Shown: positions 1-13,411, counted from the first letter of the stretch. The stretch is DNA of 64,000 nt from Vesta saturnalis (GCA_036346205.1 JARFJB010000821.1:2162222-2226221); one strand, 5' to 3'. Numbers and translations are program-made. Notes: a model not told the origin generated them from the letters alone.

Positions 1-1700
1 GCAAACATGGGCTTGTAATATTAGAAAAGAGAATTATGATAGAGGTAAAGAATATATTTCAATTAAAAAAACACAAGTACCGGCTAAAAAAGTACAAACA
101 AAAAAAGATTGTACGGAAAAATGTAAGCATGCATGCGGAAGAAAAATTAGTGACGAACAGAGAAAAGAAATATTTTCCAATTATTACGTGTTAAATGCAC
201 AAGAAAAAAGAATGTATATTTTAAGCACAACTGAAATGAGTAATCCTGAAAGAAGACGAAAAGGAATGAATGTGGCTAATTCAAGAAGAAGTAATAGCTA
301 CAAATACTTTTTCATTCAAAATAACAACAAAATTCAAGTATGTAAAATGTTTTACTGTCAAAAGCCTATTTATACTGTTCATAAAAACAAAACTTTATCA
401 AATACCCCTCGTGCCAGTACACAGGGAAAACATAAAAAACGAGTTACATCTGAAGAAGCTGCAGATATTGTGAGACAGCATATTAATATGTTTCCCCGAC
501 TAGAAAGCCATTATTGTCGAGAAAATACAAAACTGGAATTTATTGAAGGAGACCTTTCCATACAAAAAATGTATGATCTCTACGTAGAGTTTGCTCAAGA
601 AAAAGGACATAATGCTGTGAAGTTTTGTATTTATAGAAAAATATTTTGTAACGAGTTTAATTGTTCTTTTTATAAATCAATTAAAGACAGATGCGATCTT
701 TGTGAAGAGGTAAGTTTGAAAAGAAAAGAAGAAAGTCTGACAGAAATTAACCAACGAATATGAAAAACACATCCAAGAAAAGCTGTGGATGAGAAGAAAA
801 AAAGAAAGATAAGGATAGTGATATTCCTGTTTTAAGCTTTGATCTTGAAAATGTTTTAAGTTGTCCCAAAGCTGAAATCAAACTTTTTTTATAAAAGTAA
901 ATTGAATGTATACAATATGACCGCACATTTATCTCTTAATAAAGAAGTGTATTGTACCATTTGGTCCGAAGCCTTACATGGTAGAGCTAGCAATGACATT
1001 GCAAGCGCTGTGTATAAAATATTAAATAAAGTATTGGAGAAGTATCCCAAATTTGAAGAACTTATTCTATGGAGCGACAGCTGCGTGGCCCAAAACAGAA
1101 ACAGTTTGATGAGTTTTGCTATGACTCACATTCTTCAGAAGTGTCCAAATATAAAAAAAATTACCATGAAATTTTCTGTACCGGGACACTCATGTGTATA
1201 CAAGAAGTGGACTCAATTCACAGTGCTATAGAAAGATCATTGAGCAAGTCTGAATATTTTTCACCAATCTCACTCCTAAGACGTTTATTAAAAGTAAATA
1301 AGCGAAAACCTTATAATATATTACAGATGAAGGAACATGATTTCTTAGATTTCCATTCTTACTCTGCAAAGATGAATTATAATACAGTTCCCTTTTCAAA
1401 GATTGTATCTTTGGAGTTTTCTAAATCTTTTTTCCAAATGAAGTATAAGACCTCATTCTCCGAGTCCACTTACACTCCAGTTAATTTGCTACTAAGAATA
1501 TAAGACATGACGTAACTGCCGATTCTCTAGAAATACCCAATATGATAAAGAAAAATGATTCCAAAGTCACGTTGTCTCAAAGTAAGATAGATGCTTTGAA
1601 ATCAATGTTTAAATGGATGCCAGAAGTAGATAGGCAGTATTATGAACATATATTTCCTGCAAAATCAACGAAACAGAGAAAAAGAAAAGCAACAAACTAA
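1..1700 (+). pseudogene. Decayed DDE-type TE protein, superfamily uncertain, cut by window edge
   Basis: An open frame enters from the left edge and runs to about 763. It has a Cys-rich stretch (EKCKHACGRKIS), a motif VESHYC-like (LESHYCREN) and a Cys cluster CDLCEE. After a frameshift it continues with SFDLENVL near 834, KLNVYNMTAHLS near 900 and LWSDSCVAQNRNS near 1070. A second frameshift leads to EVDSIHSAIE near 1205 and a tail ending in KRKATN and a stop at 1698-1700. The three Asp residues (FDL, WSD, VDS) are spaced like an RNase H-fold DDE nuclease. I recall multi-copy insect proteins with the same motif order, but cannot name the superfamily. At least two frameshifts and a stop near 892 make it non-functional. 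TIRs were not identified; the 5' end lies outside the window. Confidence 0.6.
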
Positions 1701-2434
1701 AATATTAGTGCCTATAATATTTAAATATTCAATGTTCTAAAGTTGTATATTACATTTTGTGAATTTTTTTTAATTTGATAAGAACAACAAGGTTGTATGT
1801 GTTATATTTTTATGAATATTATTTCTAAGTAACCGTTAACATTTATTGACTGAATTCTGAATAAATTTTATTTTCAAACAGTAAATTAGCCTGTAGCAAT
1901 TGCCTTTTATTAAAAAATGTCATATTTTAGTTTCATACGAGCTATAATTTTGTGAACAATGTATCCCAATTTCACCTTGATGTTACTTAGAACCGTGTAA
2001 TATTGGAGGAGCGATATGCTAAAATATTCTTTTACAGATTATAAATTTAACTGCATACTCATATGCCATCCTTTTATCACAATTAACGGTAACTATAAAC
2101 ATCAACCATTCATAACTCACAACACTCATTTCAGCAAGGCCTGATGATGGCCATATAAGGCCGAAATCGATAGCCAGTAGAAAAATAATAAAGAAATAGT
2201 TTAATAATTAGTAATTGTTTTACTCTACCCAATATAAAGAGCTGATAGCTTTTGTCTTCAGTTTCTAATATCATCATCATTTATTTGTCTTTTTTTCCTG
2301 CTAACCAAGGCTCAACATAATATACATAATTTATATAAAACAAGATTGGGAATGAAACATACATAATAATATGAATATGAATACGCGGATAAAAGGACTA
2401 ACGGTTTGCAGTGAAGGTGAGAAATTCGTAGCGA
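1701..2434. other. Non-coding AT-rich stretch with a possible retroelement 3' end
   Basis: This lies between the first TE remnant and the MULE. No coding signal is seen. The only structured piece is the CTGATGA hairpin at 2141 with its AT-rich tail to about 2220. Confidence 0.4.
2141..2166 (+). other. CTGATGA...GAAA hairpin (hammerhead-like core)
   Basis: CTGATGA is followed by T, then GGCC, a six-base AT loop, GGCC and GAAA. GGCC/GGCC forms a perfect four-pair stem between the two conserved hammerhead boxes. One extra T sits between the A of CTGATGA and the stem, and no convincing stem III or cleavage site is visible, so catalysis is doubtful. A pyrimidine-poor tail with AATAAAG follows, which suggests the 3' end of a retroelement. 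Confidence 0.3.
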
Positions 2435-4902
2435 TTAGGTAAAGGAGGTACTACATTTTGACAGCTGTTCTAGAATATTTGTTTGCTCTTCTACTGTAGG
2501 TTTTGAAATAGTAGATTTCAATTCCAGTCTTCTTTTTCTTGTGGAACAAAACAGTTGTTTTGAAATTTTTTTATTAGCAGGAACTGGAACTTTTACTTGG
2601 ACTTGACAAGGAAATTTATTTGAATCACACTTTGTCAAATTATATACTTGTTTTAAACTCTGCTGAATATTATGTAATATATCAGTATCCTCCGTCTTTT
2701 CAAGGTTTTTTTTTTATATTATTTATTAATAAATGAACGTCCTTTTTTAAATCCTTAGCTTTAGTTGCTTGTTTCTGCAGAGTATGCAAGGGCATATTAA
2801 TTTCAGAATTGTCGTTCGGGCAGCTACTTGTTATTTCCGTAATATCATGTATTGCAATTTTGTTGTTTTCAATACATACTTTGTGAATGTGTTTGCACAA
2901 ATTTGCTTTAATAATGTAGTCCAAACATGAATATGAATACAAATGCAAACATGCATTACATAGGGAACATTTACATTTGCAGTTATGATTTGAACAATCT
3001 GCCACTGAATTAGAAACTGTGACAGTATATGAATTGTTACCTGAAACTACTTTCCACTCTTTACCAGGTACACTATTACTGATAGTCATATTATCATCAT
3101 GAGTAGCATTCATATGCCTTTTGTTTGAATTGGCCATCTTACCAGAATGTTTGCCCTTGATTAGTTTAATTACTCTTGAAAACTGCTTATCATGAACATA
3201 TTTCAGTAAAATACTGATTGTTTTATCTACATGCCTACATACAGTCCCTTTCAAGTAAATATATTTTAATAGTTTATGCATGGACTCCAAATGCATATTT
3301 GTATTGATACGGATACCACATCCTACTCTAAAACATGTAGCCCAAAGTGGAGCCCTTTGCATGTATTTCGTAATATAATTCTTAAAGTTCAAAAAGGATG
3401 CTTCAGAATTTAGTAATGCCATAAATGAGGATGATAATTCTTCAAATTTTTCACGATGTGGTTCCTGGCGAAGAATGCACAACATTTTGTATATCTATGA
3501 AAAACAAAACTGGAATATAAACATTAAAAACACTTTCATCACCTACCTCGCTTTGTTTTTCTTTATTCTTAATTAAATTAATTTTATTACGCCATGCTCT
3601 ATCAACATGCCAAATACACAAAAGTTTTTTTGTTTCATTACATGGCATTACCATGCTGAAAAGTACTGCTCAGCATCGTCACTCATAAAAACAGATGCCG
3701 ATATTCCACCAACAACTTTTTTTACTGAATTTATGAAGTGTTTAATAACAATATAGTCTTCTTGATTGGTGAAAAAGAAAGCAAGAGGCAACCCTTCACC
3801 AAAATCGTCAATTGTTAAAACTGTTATCAAATTAAAATCATATGGGTTTGTTCCATGCGTGGCATCCATACATATGGTACCACCATTTCTGAATTTTTTA
3901 AATAGGTTCGCTTGTGCAACTGTCATTATACCAAGCATAAAACCATTATCGTTAATACCAATCAAATTGCTATTGCTATATTGTTCTTTATACAAAATTA
4001 CACAACCTTCTTGGTTTGCCAGTTGTTCATTTACCCACAGTTTCACACTAACTGCATCATTTTTGTCTTTCACAGCTTCATGGTGAATATTAAAAGACTT
4101 AGCAATATTATTAATGTCCTTTTTAGTTACTAAATGAACCCTTTCAAAATTGCCATCAACGTTTTCTCTAATTTTATATAGTATTTCAGTTGAAGGTATT
4201 CCTGTGGATAAAACAAATCTTGATTTAATAATTTAACTCATCGTTTGTAACTTATTACCCTGTAATAATTGACATGCAATTAAGCATTTATGGTTTTGAT
4301 CTAACGAAACATGTGCTATTTCAGCATTGTGTCCATAATGTAATTTAAAAAAAGTAACTTCAATGGCATTATTATGTTCTGTCACAACAATACTAGATGT
4401 ACAACTTGCATTCACTTTATTCAATCTCTGTGACTTTAAGGACCTTTTCCGTTTCTTATCATCAATAAGAGATTTTTTCCCGCTTCGGTTACAATAATAA
4501 ACAGTTAAATTTGCAGTGCCGTTGCCCGAACTTCCACCATGTTTAATCCATTGAAATGAACTATTGAATTCCACACAATCCTTCCACATTTGTAAATCTA
4601 AAAAATATATTTTATTATCTTCCCATATAATTTCACAAACCCTAAATTTACCAACCGTGGACACTATTAAACTTTAAATGTTCAACTTCTTGAACTTGTT
4701 TATGTTTATCCATGAGATGGTCTCGCAGCCCCTTCAAAGTAAAACTTTGGAATCCACATGAAGGTTGTAAACACTTTATAATCGATTCACATTCATTTAT
4801 CACATTATGAAAAATTTTTAAATGTTTACGAAAGTTACTTTTTTATTATTGAAAAGTAATCCCACAAATTTCACACAAATAAGTAACTTTGCAAGTGGAC
4901 AT
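2435..4902 (-). pseudogene. MULE-type transposase with zinc fingers and SWIM motif, interrupted
   Basis: Read on the minus strand, an ATG at 4902 opens two C2H2-like fingers (CEICGITF...HLKIFH and CLQPSCGF...HLMDKH). A FLYWCH/FAR1-like block with WKDCVEF and HYGHNAE follows. The DDE region has CMDATHGTNPYDF, then FMSDDAEQYFSAW and LCIWHVDRAWR, as in Mutator-like transposases. Next comes a Cys/His-rich SWIM-like stretch (CKCKCSLCNACLHLYSY...CKHIHK) and a basic tail. Two short introns fit: 4202-4258 and 3495-3546, both GT-AG and frame-restoring. Lesions: two adjacent TAA codons in the first finger near 4847-4852, frameshifts near 4665, 3655 and a T-run at about 2707. The enzyme would cut and paste DNA; this copy cannot. 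The MULE assignment rests on motif order only. Confidence 0.7.
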
Positions 4903-5663
4903 TTTGCAGTGCTATCAAAATTAATTACCCGAACCCGACACTACACAAATATCTTTTATAAATGAAATCAGAAATAAAACACAAAACAAGTATAAAATTG
5001 GCGCAATACTGCTTCTATCGAAGTGAAGTCAGCTTTAGAATGTGATTGATGGAAGCACTTCCGTAACTAGCGCACGTCATACACAACACTTGTGTATGTC
5101 GCACGTACGAATAACTACACTACAACCACATATCTCAACAGATGTCACTACAATCAATATTAATTTTAATATACAGTGCGATCATCATTATTTGACAGTG
5201 CCGCTGCTAGAACAGTACTACTGTTCCGCATCCTTAAAATGAAAATTGTGCTATACCCAGTGCCGTAAATGCAGATATTAAAATAAATACTACCATAAAT
5301 GACAAAAACTTTGGTGAATGACAAATTGCGTATTATGTAGACGTACAAAAACTTCAATAATTGTAATTTAGTCTGTCTTAAGACTAAAGGGAAATTGTTA
5401 TAAGGTATGTAAAAATTTCGTTAAAAATTATCATTTATTATTTTTAATTGATATGACAGATTTTCTGGATTTCCAAAGCGTATTTCTGGTGTATTAAACC
5501 AATGCATGGTATTTACTCGTCAAATTCAAGTTTTGTAAGTGCTTTTATATTGTTTAAAACAAATTTTGCTTTTTAACCTCAATTTGGTTACGAGAATAAT
5601 GTACAATTTAGAGAGTAAAAACTGTTTAGATGAGCGTTTAATGATCTTTTTGTTTATATTGAC
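4903..5663. other. Spacer between MULE and Sailor-like remnant; contains a 9-bp-arm palindrome
   Basis: No gene is recognised. A perfect inverted repeat CATACACAA/TTGTGTATG with a 3-base loop lies at 5078-5098. A 15-mer CAACAGATGTCACTA at 5136-5150 recurs at 8379-8393. The region may contain TE ends that I could not delimit. Confidence 0.35.
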
Positions 5664-6122
5664 ATGAGTGGTTTGAAATGTATGAATTTTGTTGTCAGGT
5701 TGAAAATGAATAATCGAAAGGTAATTCATAGTCAAGGGCGGCAAATTATCTACAATGTGTACCAATTTATGAAACAAGAAAAAGAAGGAACGATAACAAT
5801 GCCATTATCCCAATTACAAGAATGTGTTGCTGAAGAAACCGTTCTAGACAAGCTACTAGTTGAAAATGGTCATGCTGTCCTTCGTCTCCCTTTGTACCAC
5901 TCTGAATTAAATCCCATTGAAAAATCGGATAGCAGTGAGGAATGTGACACTTCAAATGGAAGGTGTTAAGCAATTGGCAATGAAAAATTGAAAAAAATTT
6001 CAGCTGAGAACTCGAAGAAAGTGTGTGTATATGTGGAGAGTGAATATTTAAAAAAAGGAGTGATATTGGATGATGTTACCTTTACAATGACATTAAAACA
6101 TTTAAATGAATTTTTAAAATGA
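5664..6122 (+). pseudogene. Internally deleted Sailor-like (IS630-Tc1-mariner) transposase remnant
   Basis: The likely start is the ATG at 5706 (MNNRKVIHSQGRQIIYNVYQ). This resembles the N-terminus at 35832-35706 (RRVLSQDAREIIWNVYQ). It then jumps to a C-terminal part with VENGHAVLRLPLYHSELNPIE, the conserved third catalytic region with its Glu. After a frameshift near 5925 the C-terminal helix-rich tail runs to a stop at 6120-6122. The N-terminal helix-turn-helix (HTH) part and the tail are fused with nearly the whole DDE core removed, as in non-autonomous derivatives. It belongs to the same family as the element at 31839-35832. Confidence 0.65.
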
Positions 6123-6781
6123 ATTTGTCATTAATCAGAAATCAATGTATGATATATTTGTTAAATAATATTAGTGAAAACAAATTACATGTATGACTGG
6201 TTAGTTTATTATAAATGCATACATTCAACATATTCAGCACAAGTCAGGTACACCATTTTGGCTGACCACCATTGAATATACACTGGTGAACATCACAAAT
6301 ACATTATAATGGAAGAAAAGAACTTATTTAACTTAATGCTAGATATCACTTTTGCATTGCATTCTAATTTTTGAACAAAAACTTATTTCAGATTATATAC
6401 CACTGATTTAGTCCTTCTCATATGGAACTAGTCACCATGTCTACTTTATGATGTACCTATTGTTTTTTAAGATAACTCAAATCTGTATATATTGATCTAA
6501 AGCACCGCAAATAATGAATTAATAATGCATTGTTTTTTTAGATCTCAAACGTGCATGTAAATGAGATCAATTCAGCTAAAGTATAGTAAATAATGAGTAA
6601 AGATTTTCAATTAGTGCACATATTATTTAATTACAAATATAACGATATCCCGACGCACACCTCACTACCCGTTGGAATGAATGGTCTTTTATATGTTTAT
6701 ATTACAGTTAAAAATAGAAAAATAAAATTAAACTTGGCAATTATCCATAAAACAATTTCAAAGTGACCACCATTGTTTGCA
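6123..6781. other. Non-coding spacer before the mariner remnant
   Basis: AT-rich with no coding signal. It should contain the 3' end of the mariner element on the minus strand, but I found no convincing TIR partner. Confidence 0.3.
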
Positions 6782-7943
6782 TTACAGGCGTTTCATATTT
6801 TCAAATACATTTATTAATTGAGCTTCTGTAATGTTTTGAATTGCGTCAGTTATTGCATTTTTTAATTCATCAACTGTATGAAGACGTGTCTTGTAGATTT
6901 TATTTTTTAAATGTCCAAATAGAAAATAATCCAGTGGAATAAGGTCAGGTGATCTTGGGGGCCAAACTCCCGCACTTATAACTCTTTCATCAAAATGTTC
7001 ACGTAAAAAAGTCAGTGGTTGATTAGATGTATGAGCTGTTGCGTTATCATGCTGAAAATATCCATGTTGGAGCTCGTCATCGTGCAGTTGATCAATGAAA
7101 GGTTCCAAAATAGTTTTGTATCGAGCCGCAGTTACTGTATCTTCAAAGAAAATGGGACCTACAATTCTTCTTCGTGACGTAGCAGCCCAAACACCTATTT
7201 TCACAGGATGTAAAGTAGTTTCTTCAAAAACGTGTGGATTTTCTGGTGACCACATACGGTAATTCTGCGAATTCACATAACCAGATAAATGGAACCAAGC
7301 TTCATCCGTAAAGAAACTTAAGTTTAGTATTTCGTCATCTCTCAAGTTGTTGAACCATCGGCAATATTCTAAACGCTTTTGAAAATCTCAAGGTAGTAAT
7401 TCTTGCACAACCGTTATTTTGTAAGCATGAAAATGTAGTTGACGTTTGACTGTTTTATGGCATGTACCATAAGAAAGACCTGTAACAATTGCTTATATTG
7501 AAATATGTACAATGTTCTCAATCTAACTTTACTTATATAATGTTTTGGTTTGTAAGATTCTTTTTATTTTATTGCTTACACATTCATGTCAACCATGTTT
7601 TGTATAATGCAAAATTACCTGTTTGCTGGCCCAATTGTCTTAAAGGTTTTGCAGTACTTCTTTCCAAATGTGTGCGTACATTTTCCACTACTTCCTCTGT
7701 AAGTACAGTTGTGCGACCTGTAGACTTTCGCTTGCAAACACTACCATGCTCATGAAAACGACTAACAATTCTTCGAATGTGTCAGCATAAAACATCATCA
7801 TCTAATTCGATGTTCTGAAAGTGATGTTGATATTCTTCAACACATAATCGTACTGAATACTTCCAGTTTCCAACTACATCTTTTTCGCCGTTTCGGAAAT
7901 AAGCTTCCAAAATAAACTTGTCTTGTTCCACAGTAAAAGGCAT
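6782..7943 (-). pseudogene. Mariner-like transposase with an apparent intron
   Basis: The ATG is at 7941-7943 (MPFTVEQDKF). An HTH region follows (RRIVSRFHEHGSVCKRKSTGR), with one in-frame TGA before it near 7780. The frame then breaks at GQQT and resumes at GLSYGTCHKTVKRQLHFHAYK. The gap 7480-7618 has a GTAATT start and TTACAG end and restores phase, so it looks like a 139-bp intron. A second in-frame stop lies near 7390. The catalytic domain has FFTDEAWFHLSGYVN, FQHDNATAH and PRSPDLIPLDYF. The last two catalytic Asp residues are 38 residues apart by my count, unlike the 34 of classic mariner. The enzyme family moves DNA into TA sites. Two stops inactivate it. Confidence 0.8.
7480..7618 (-). 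other. Putative intron inside the mariner transposase
   Basis: On the minus strand the segment starts GTAATT and ends TTACAG. Removing it joins ...GQQT to GLSYGT... without a phase change, and the flanking residues match the usual HTH-to-linker order of mariner proteins. A later insertion that happens to end in AG is the alternative. Confidence 0.5.
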
Positions 7944-10900
7944 TATAACCTAAAAAAAATTATTTACGAAAAAGGCATAAAATACACGAATAAATTTAGC
8001 TTGAAAGTCCTGGTTAATTTATTAATGAGTTTTGAAAAAAACTATTTTATTGTAATACAAATGTAGATAAAGGAATAATTGAAAAAGGAAAAATCTATGT
8101 ACGTTTATGAAATGTCAATCGAAGATGAAATAAGTATTTGTACCTAATTTCACTAGTAGTTTGGAATAAACTTTTGATAAAAATTCTGTAAAAAGCAGTT
8201 TTTTTTCGGTCATTCATTGTTGATATCCCGGTATTACAAATATATTGGTTTGTGTATACGAATAAACCCTAGAATAAACTTACAGTTACACTAGGCACTA
8301 GCCGTAATGTAATTACTAAGATACGTTTAATATTACGAAATTTCTTTAATTTTTAAATTTAAAAGATGGTATATGAAACAACAGATGTCACTATAAGTAA
8401 TCCAATTTATTGTTTTATCATTGATCAATGGTTATATGCTTTTTCAGCGCAAAGGACTATATAATTAATATTGACATATCTAATTAAAATTTGATTAAAG
8501 CTTTCACTGTTGTTACACGTCCAAACCGCACTAGGCGTCGTGTATGCTTACTAATGTAAGCGGGTTGCCAAGCCAGCTAACAGGGAGATGGGCGTGGTCG
8601 AAATAATAAGTAAAATGAATGATTAATACGCTCAAACACCTTACACCTAAATTCAAACAGCTCAGTCCGGGAAAATATGTCTCTAGGCGCCACCACAATC
8701 GAAACTTTGCTAAAATAATTGTCTTAAGCTGGATGTTAATTAACCCTACTTGATTGTGGAAAGTAGGATTGTGCTTACTCAGTAGTAAACTTACACGAGG
8801 GTTCTAAAACAAACACTCGTCCCAAACAATTCAACTCAAACTCAAATATATTTAGTACTACTCAGGTTATTAAAAACTTTTTGAATACACCTCGTATACC
8901 AAAACTTCCAAAATAAAATTTATCACTCAAATTCATTCACGTAACCAACAGTTATATTTTCTACTTATTAATGAATAAACTATTCTTCATTCAATGATCG
9001 GTAATTAATTTTTAAAATTCCTAACATGAACGATAACTTTTAAATTTAATTTACTTTTTATAACACTTCTGAATCGTATTTGACATTCGTAAATATGTCA
9101 GTTCTCAAAACTCCAACTCTTTGTTATACTTAATGACATCTTAATTAACAGCTAGTGCACTAGTGCATTGCGCTAATGAAACTAACATGAAAATTTTGCA
9201 ATCAACCTGGCAAATATAACTTTTCAGGTTGTTCATTAATCTTAAAATCCAAAATATGGAAAGTTTACATTTTAACTTGTCAAAAACTACTAGGTCACCA
9301 ACTAAGTAATCGTCACAAATATGTCTCATACCTGGCTGAATAAACAACAAAATAAAAAGATAACGATAAATATATATTGTCCTGCATAAAATAATAAACA
9401 AATGACAAAGAAACAAACACAAATATATTTACATATACCACTACAGCGTGGTTGAAAATCAAAACCGCACGTCGCTGTCAATATAACTTTCTGCAAAAAT
9501 TCTTACTACTATACAACCCAAAACAACATAATTCGAGAACGATTATCCTTTCGCTTCTAAACTAATTAATAATTACCCAACATTACGCAAATGAACTAAA
9601 CAAAAAGATAATCGTGCTTAACTAAATTTTTCAAAGTAGCTAAATGTAATCCTTACTTAAAATTGTCCATTAATCCTACGCTCTTCTTTCTTCTTTCTTC
9701 CCGTAAATCAATTATTTGTAGTCCATTTGTAATCCTTAAATTGCATGAAGGCACATAACCAGTGCTTCACAATTTCACAAACACTTATTCCTTTCTGTAC
9801 TCACAAATAGTCCAATAACACGTAATAATCTGTACATGTTTGGTTGCCTCTTAAAATTTCTAGCAACCGTTAGGACAGTTTAGTCCTTCCTTGCACAAAT
9901 AAACTTTTAATGTCACATAAAATTACCTTAACATTGGCTTAATTTATTACGAAAATTTCGTTTCCTTAAAGGTGGTCCCATAAATAATTTTAACTAAATA
10001 TCGGTACAAGAACACGCGCTGCACTTGACACTATAACGTGATAACTGTTATCTTTTATAAATCTGCTTATGCACTTTTTACTTTCTTGAAAATAAACAAA
10101 CTGATTTTATCTTCAATCTCAATTTAATTAATTGTTTTATTTATGAATGTCTTATACGATTCATCCCCTTTCGGGTTATGCAGTTGTTTAAACAATGACT
10201 GCCTTCAATATTATTCACAAATATAACTCCAACTTAACCCATTCTAATTTAACACATCACCTCGCGCGCGTCTCTCACCGACAACCAAAGCTTAAGCTAA
10301 CCAACTAACTAACTCGTCAATCTCTGACTTTCCTATTTATACGTTCAGCCATCCATCTTTAAACATGTCTTCCTTCCGCGCTATATTCTCCAATAGTATT
10401 CATTCAAAATTTCATAGTCCCGACTGTTACTACCATCTGTACAAGCACGCTTATAACTACAATACATCGCCATATTTGTTTTTACTTACAAATTTTTCAA
10501 TTACTTTATGAAGAAACCATTTTTCGTCATCACATTCATTCAGTAGCCACTCTGGACCATTACACAACTTTCAACGCTTATCTCCCACATGCGCTCGATC
10601 TCCTTCCGCAACATTTGCAAAAATAAGTACAGTCTAAGGTCTCAAATCCCATATACATACACGTATTCTCAAAACAAATTGCACAACATTACGAAAACTT
10701 TCTGAAATTAACACTTAAACATACCCAATCTTTATTTACATATTTTCTAAAACATTCTACACTTATACACTCACATCTTCCGGTCAAGATTACTCCTTTA
10801 TCTTCCAACATTCCATTTCTAACAGTAGCAATACAGTAGCAATACAGTAGCAATGCAGTAGCAAGCATTATCGTCCCATCGCCAAATTTCTTTTCACATT

Positions 10901-13395
10901 TACATTCATCAGAATCTATTTATTCCAACACCAATGTCTCTATAATACTCAAATACACGTATCTACATACTGAATAATATTTCTCCTAAATTTCCAGTGG
11001 CGTATCATACACCCACATACATTGTGCATATACACAAAAAAAATTTTCTTTTTCGTTCAAACTCAATACACTCGTACTAAAAACACGTAATACACGTCAT
11101 TATAACATCCTACATACAGGGTGCGTCAACGCAACCTGACACTGTTCCCATATAGGGTTATTTTTCTATCTGTTCATCTATCAAATTCTTTTTAAGATAT
11201 TATTTTAAGACCTTGCCTGCGTGGAAGAAAACCATTTAAATTTTTTTTGTACTTTGTAATTCACATAATCTTCTGATAATTTTTTAGAAACATGCTTTAC
11301 TTCTGATTTATATTTGTCCATGACTATAAATAAATATTTAATTTAAGTTAAAGTATGGAATTATGTATACACACAAATTTGGTTCCAAAAAACTTGAATT
11401 GCTGTGTTAATATTTATGTATCTACAAAATGTGGTACATGAATAAAGCAATATGCATCTGGAGGACGTATGCTCCATGGTCATCAGAGAAGAATTAAGCT
11501 ATGAGGTATATGTTCCGCAGGACACATGTTAAGCTTGCTGGTTTTATGGCAATCACAGCATTCATCTCATGTACCATATTGTTTACTTTAGCATACTATT
11601 AATTGAATTTAGGGTGATAACTTGCTCTAAATACTACTATTTGTTTGCTAGCATAATATAATCACAATATTGTGAACATTGATTTGAATTGTCGTAATAG
11701 CGTTAACTATTACAGTATGCAGTAAGTACTATGCTCTAATTGTGATCGTAGTTATGTACTATCTCTCACAAGTAAAACAAATTAGTAGTTTTTGATAATA
11801 CATTTTATATGTTAAATATGTGATTTGATTTTATGAGTAGAAATGTTTCCAAGCATAAAAAACCAAGTGTTCTGGAATATTTTACTCTGATTACTTTTAA
11901 CACTAAAACATTACTGACAAATTTTTAATATGTCAAAGATTTTATTTAAACATCCTTATAGATTGGGAAACTGTAATTATGACAATTCGATAATGGTAAT
12001 AAAAAATCTAAGATAGTAATAATAAAGACCTTTATGAAATGTACACATTTAAGTGAGAAGCATTTTCATAAGATAACAGAGCGTTAAAAACCTTACATAC
12101 GATGAGCAGCACCATTTCTGAAGGAGTTGGAATTTTAATAAATGTATTGTAAATATACATTTCATATTTATATACTTAGAGGCAGTTTATTCTGTTCTGA
12201 TAAATGTAACAGGTAGTTAATTATCTGGGGGAATAAATTTAATTAAGGATGAATAAATTGACCCATAGACCATCTGACATGGATTACAAGAAACATAGAT
12301 CACGCCAATGATATGTAGTATCACATACGGATGTACAAAATGCTCATTTTTCATTATCATACTTGTGATAGTAATTTATAATGGAAACTTTGGTGGTGGT
12401 CAAATGCATGTCACTTGGAAGCCTAAATTGTTTTTTCCAAGCAAACCTGCAATATTGTATTATTGCCGAAGTATTAAAGTATCCAATAGCACTAATTCCA
12501 TGAAGTAAGGTTAAAGAGCCTAAATTTAATCAGTGTCCCTTTGCAACACTGTTGCTTCTCTGATGCCAATGACACTTAAATACATCTGCGTAATATTAAC
12601 TGTTAGGATTATTCCAAATATCAATACAACAAACAAGTCTCAATTTCAGTTAAGGTACTAAATACTCTTCCCATGCGCATATCCTTCAGTTCTTCCCCAG
12701 GACATTCTCGACTTAAGACTATTGCTAGTGAGGAATTGAAATTTATAAACATGTAAAAAGGAATTTGTTAATACTCTTCTTGTTTAATAGATTTTGCTAA
12801 TTTTATATTTTTGCCCATGATGAATGCAGTTTAATCAATATATTTACTTACATTAACATTCTGTCTGACGCCAACATAATTTTTCTATTTATGGATAACT
12901 CTTAATGTATACGATCATTAGTAGCATAATACACCTGCCAGGTATTTGATTTTCACCAATCATAATTTAAGAAAATACCTGAACAGGGCAGAAAGTGATG
13001 TGATGTCAACCGTATATAGTTTATGTCAATGCAATTTAACAGTCACATTCATTAGTAAATCAAAAATTTAATAAACGTTTTTCCTAAATGATTCCACTTT
13101 CGAAAAAAAATATTGTATGTACTTACGGCAATAACAGTGGTTTATTTGCCTCGGTCCAGACGGCCCCAGCAACTAAACTCCAGACTTGTCGTAAAAAAAC
13201 ATTTTATTGCCTTGATACATAAATAATTTTCTTCTTATATGAAAAAAAAATTTAATTACTTAGACAGTTATTGATACATTTCTTTTCGTTATGTCCTGAA
13301 GAACTTTGTTTGGGCAGTTTGGGTGCACTTTCCTCAAGATCAAGAATGAAAAATGATATTGGTTTTTACTTTCTTACGTGCGAAGTACATAAGTA
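7944..13395. other. Long AT-rich non-coding stretch
   Basis: No gene, RNA or recognisable TE protein is seen. Small items: a fourfold 11-bp tandem repeat (ACAGTAGCAAT) at 10822-10865, a 15-mer at 8379-8393 shared with 5136-5150, and a run of homopolymer-rich DNA. Short open frames here have no family resemblance. Confidence 0.4.
10822..10865 (+). repeat. Short tandem repeat, 11-bp unit x4
   Basis: Four head-to-tail copies of ACAGTAGCAAT; the last copy carries substitutions (GCAGTAGCAAG). Confidence 0.8.
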
Positions 13396-13411
13396 TTGTT
13401 TTCATAAAAAA

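Noticed and set aside
12308..12508. 66-codon frame with a hydrophobic start
   Set aside because: No family resemblance, no splice context, surrounded by non-coding DNA.
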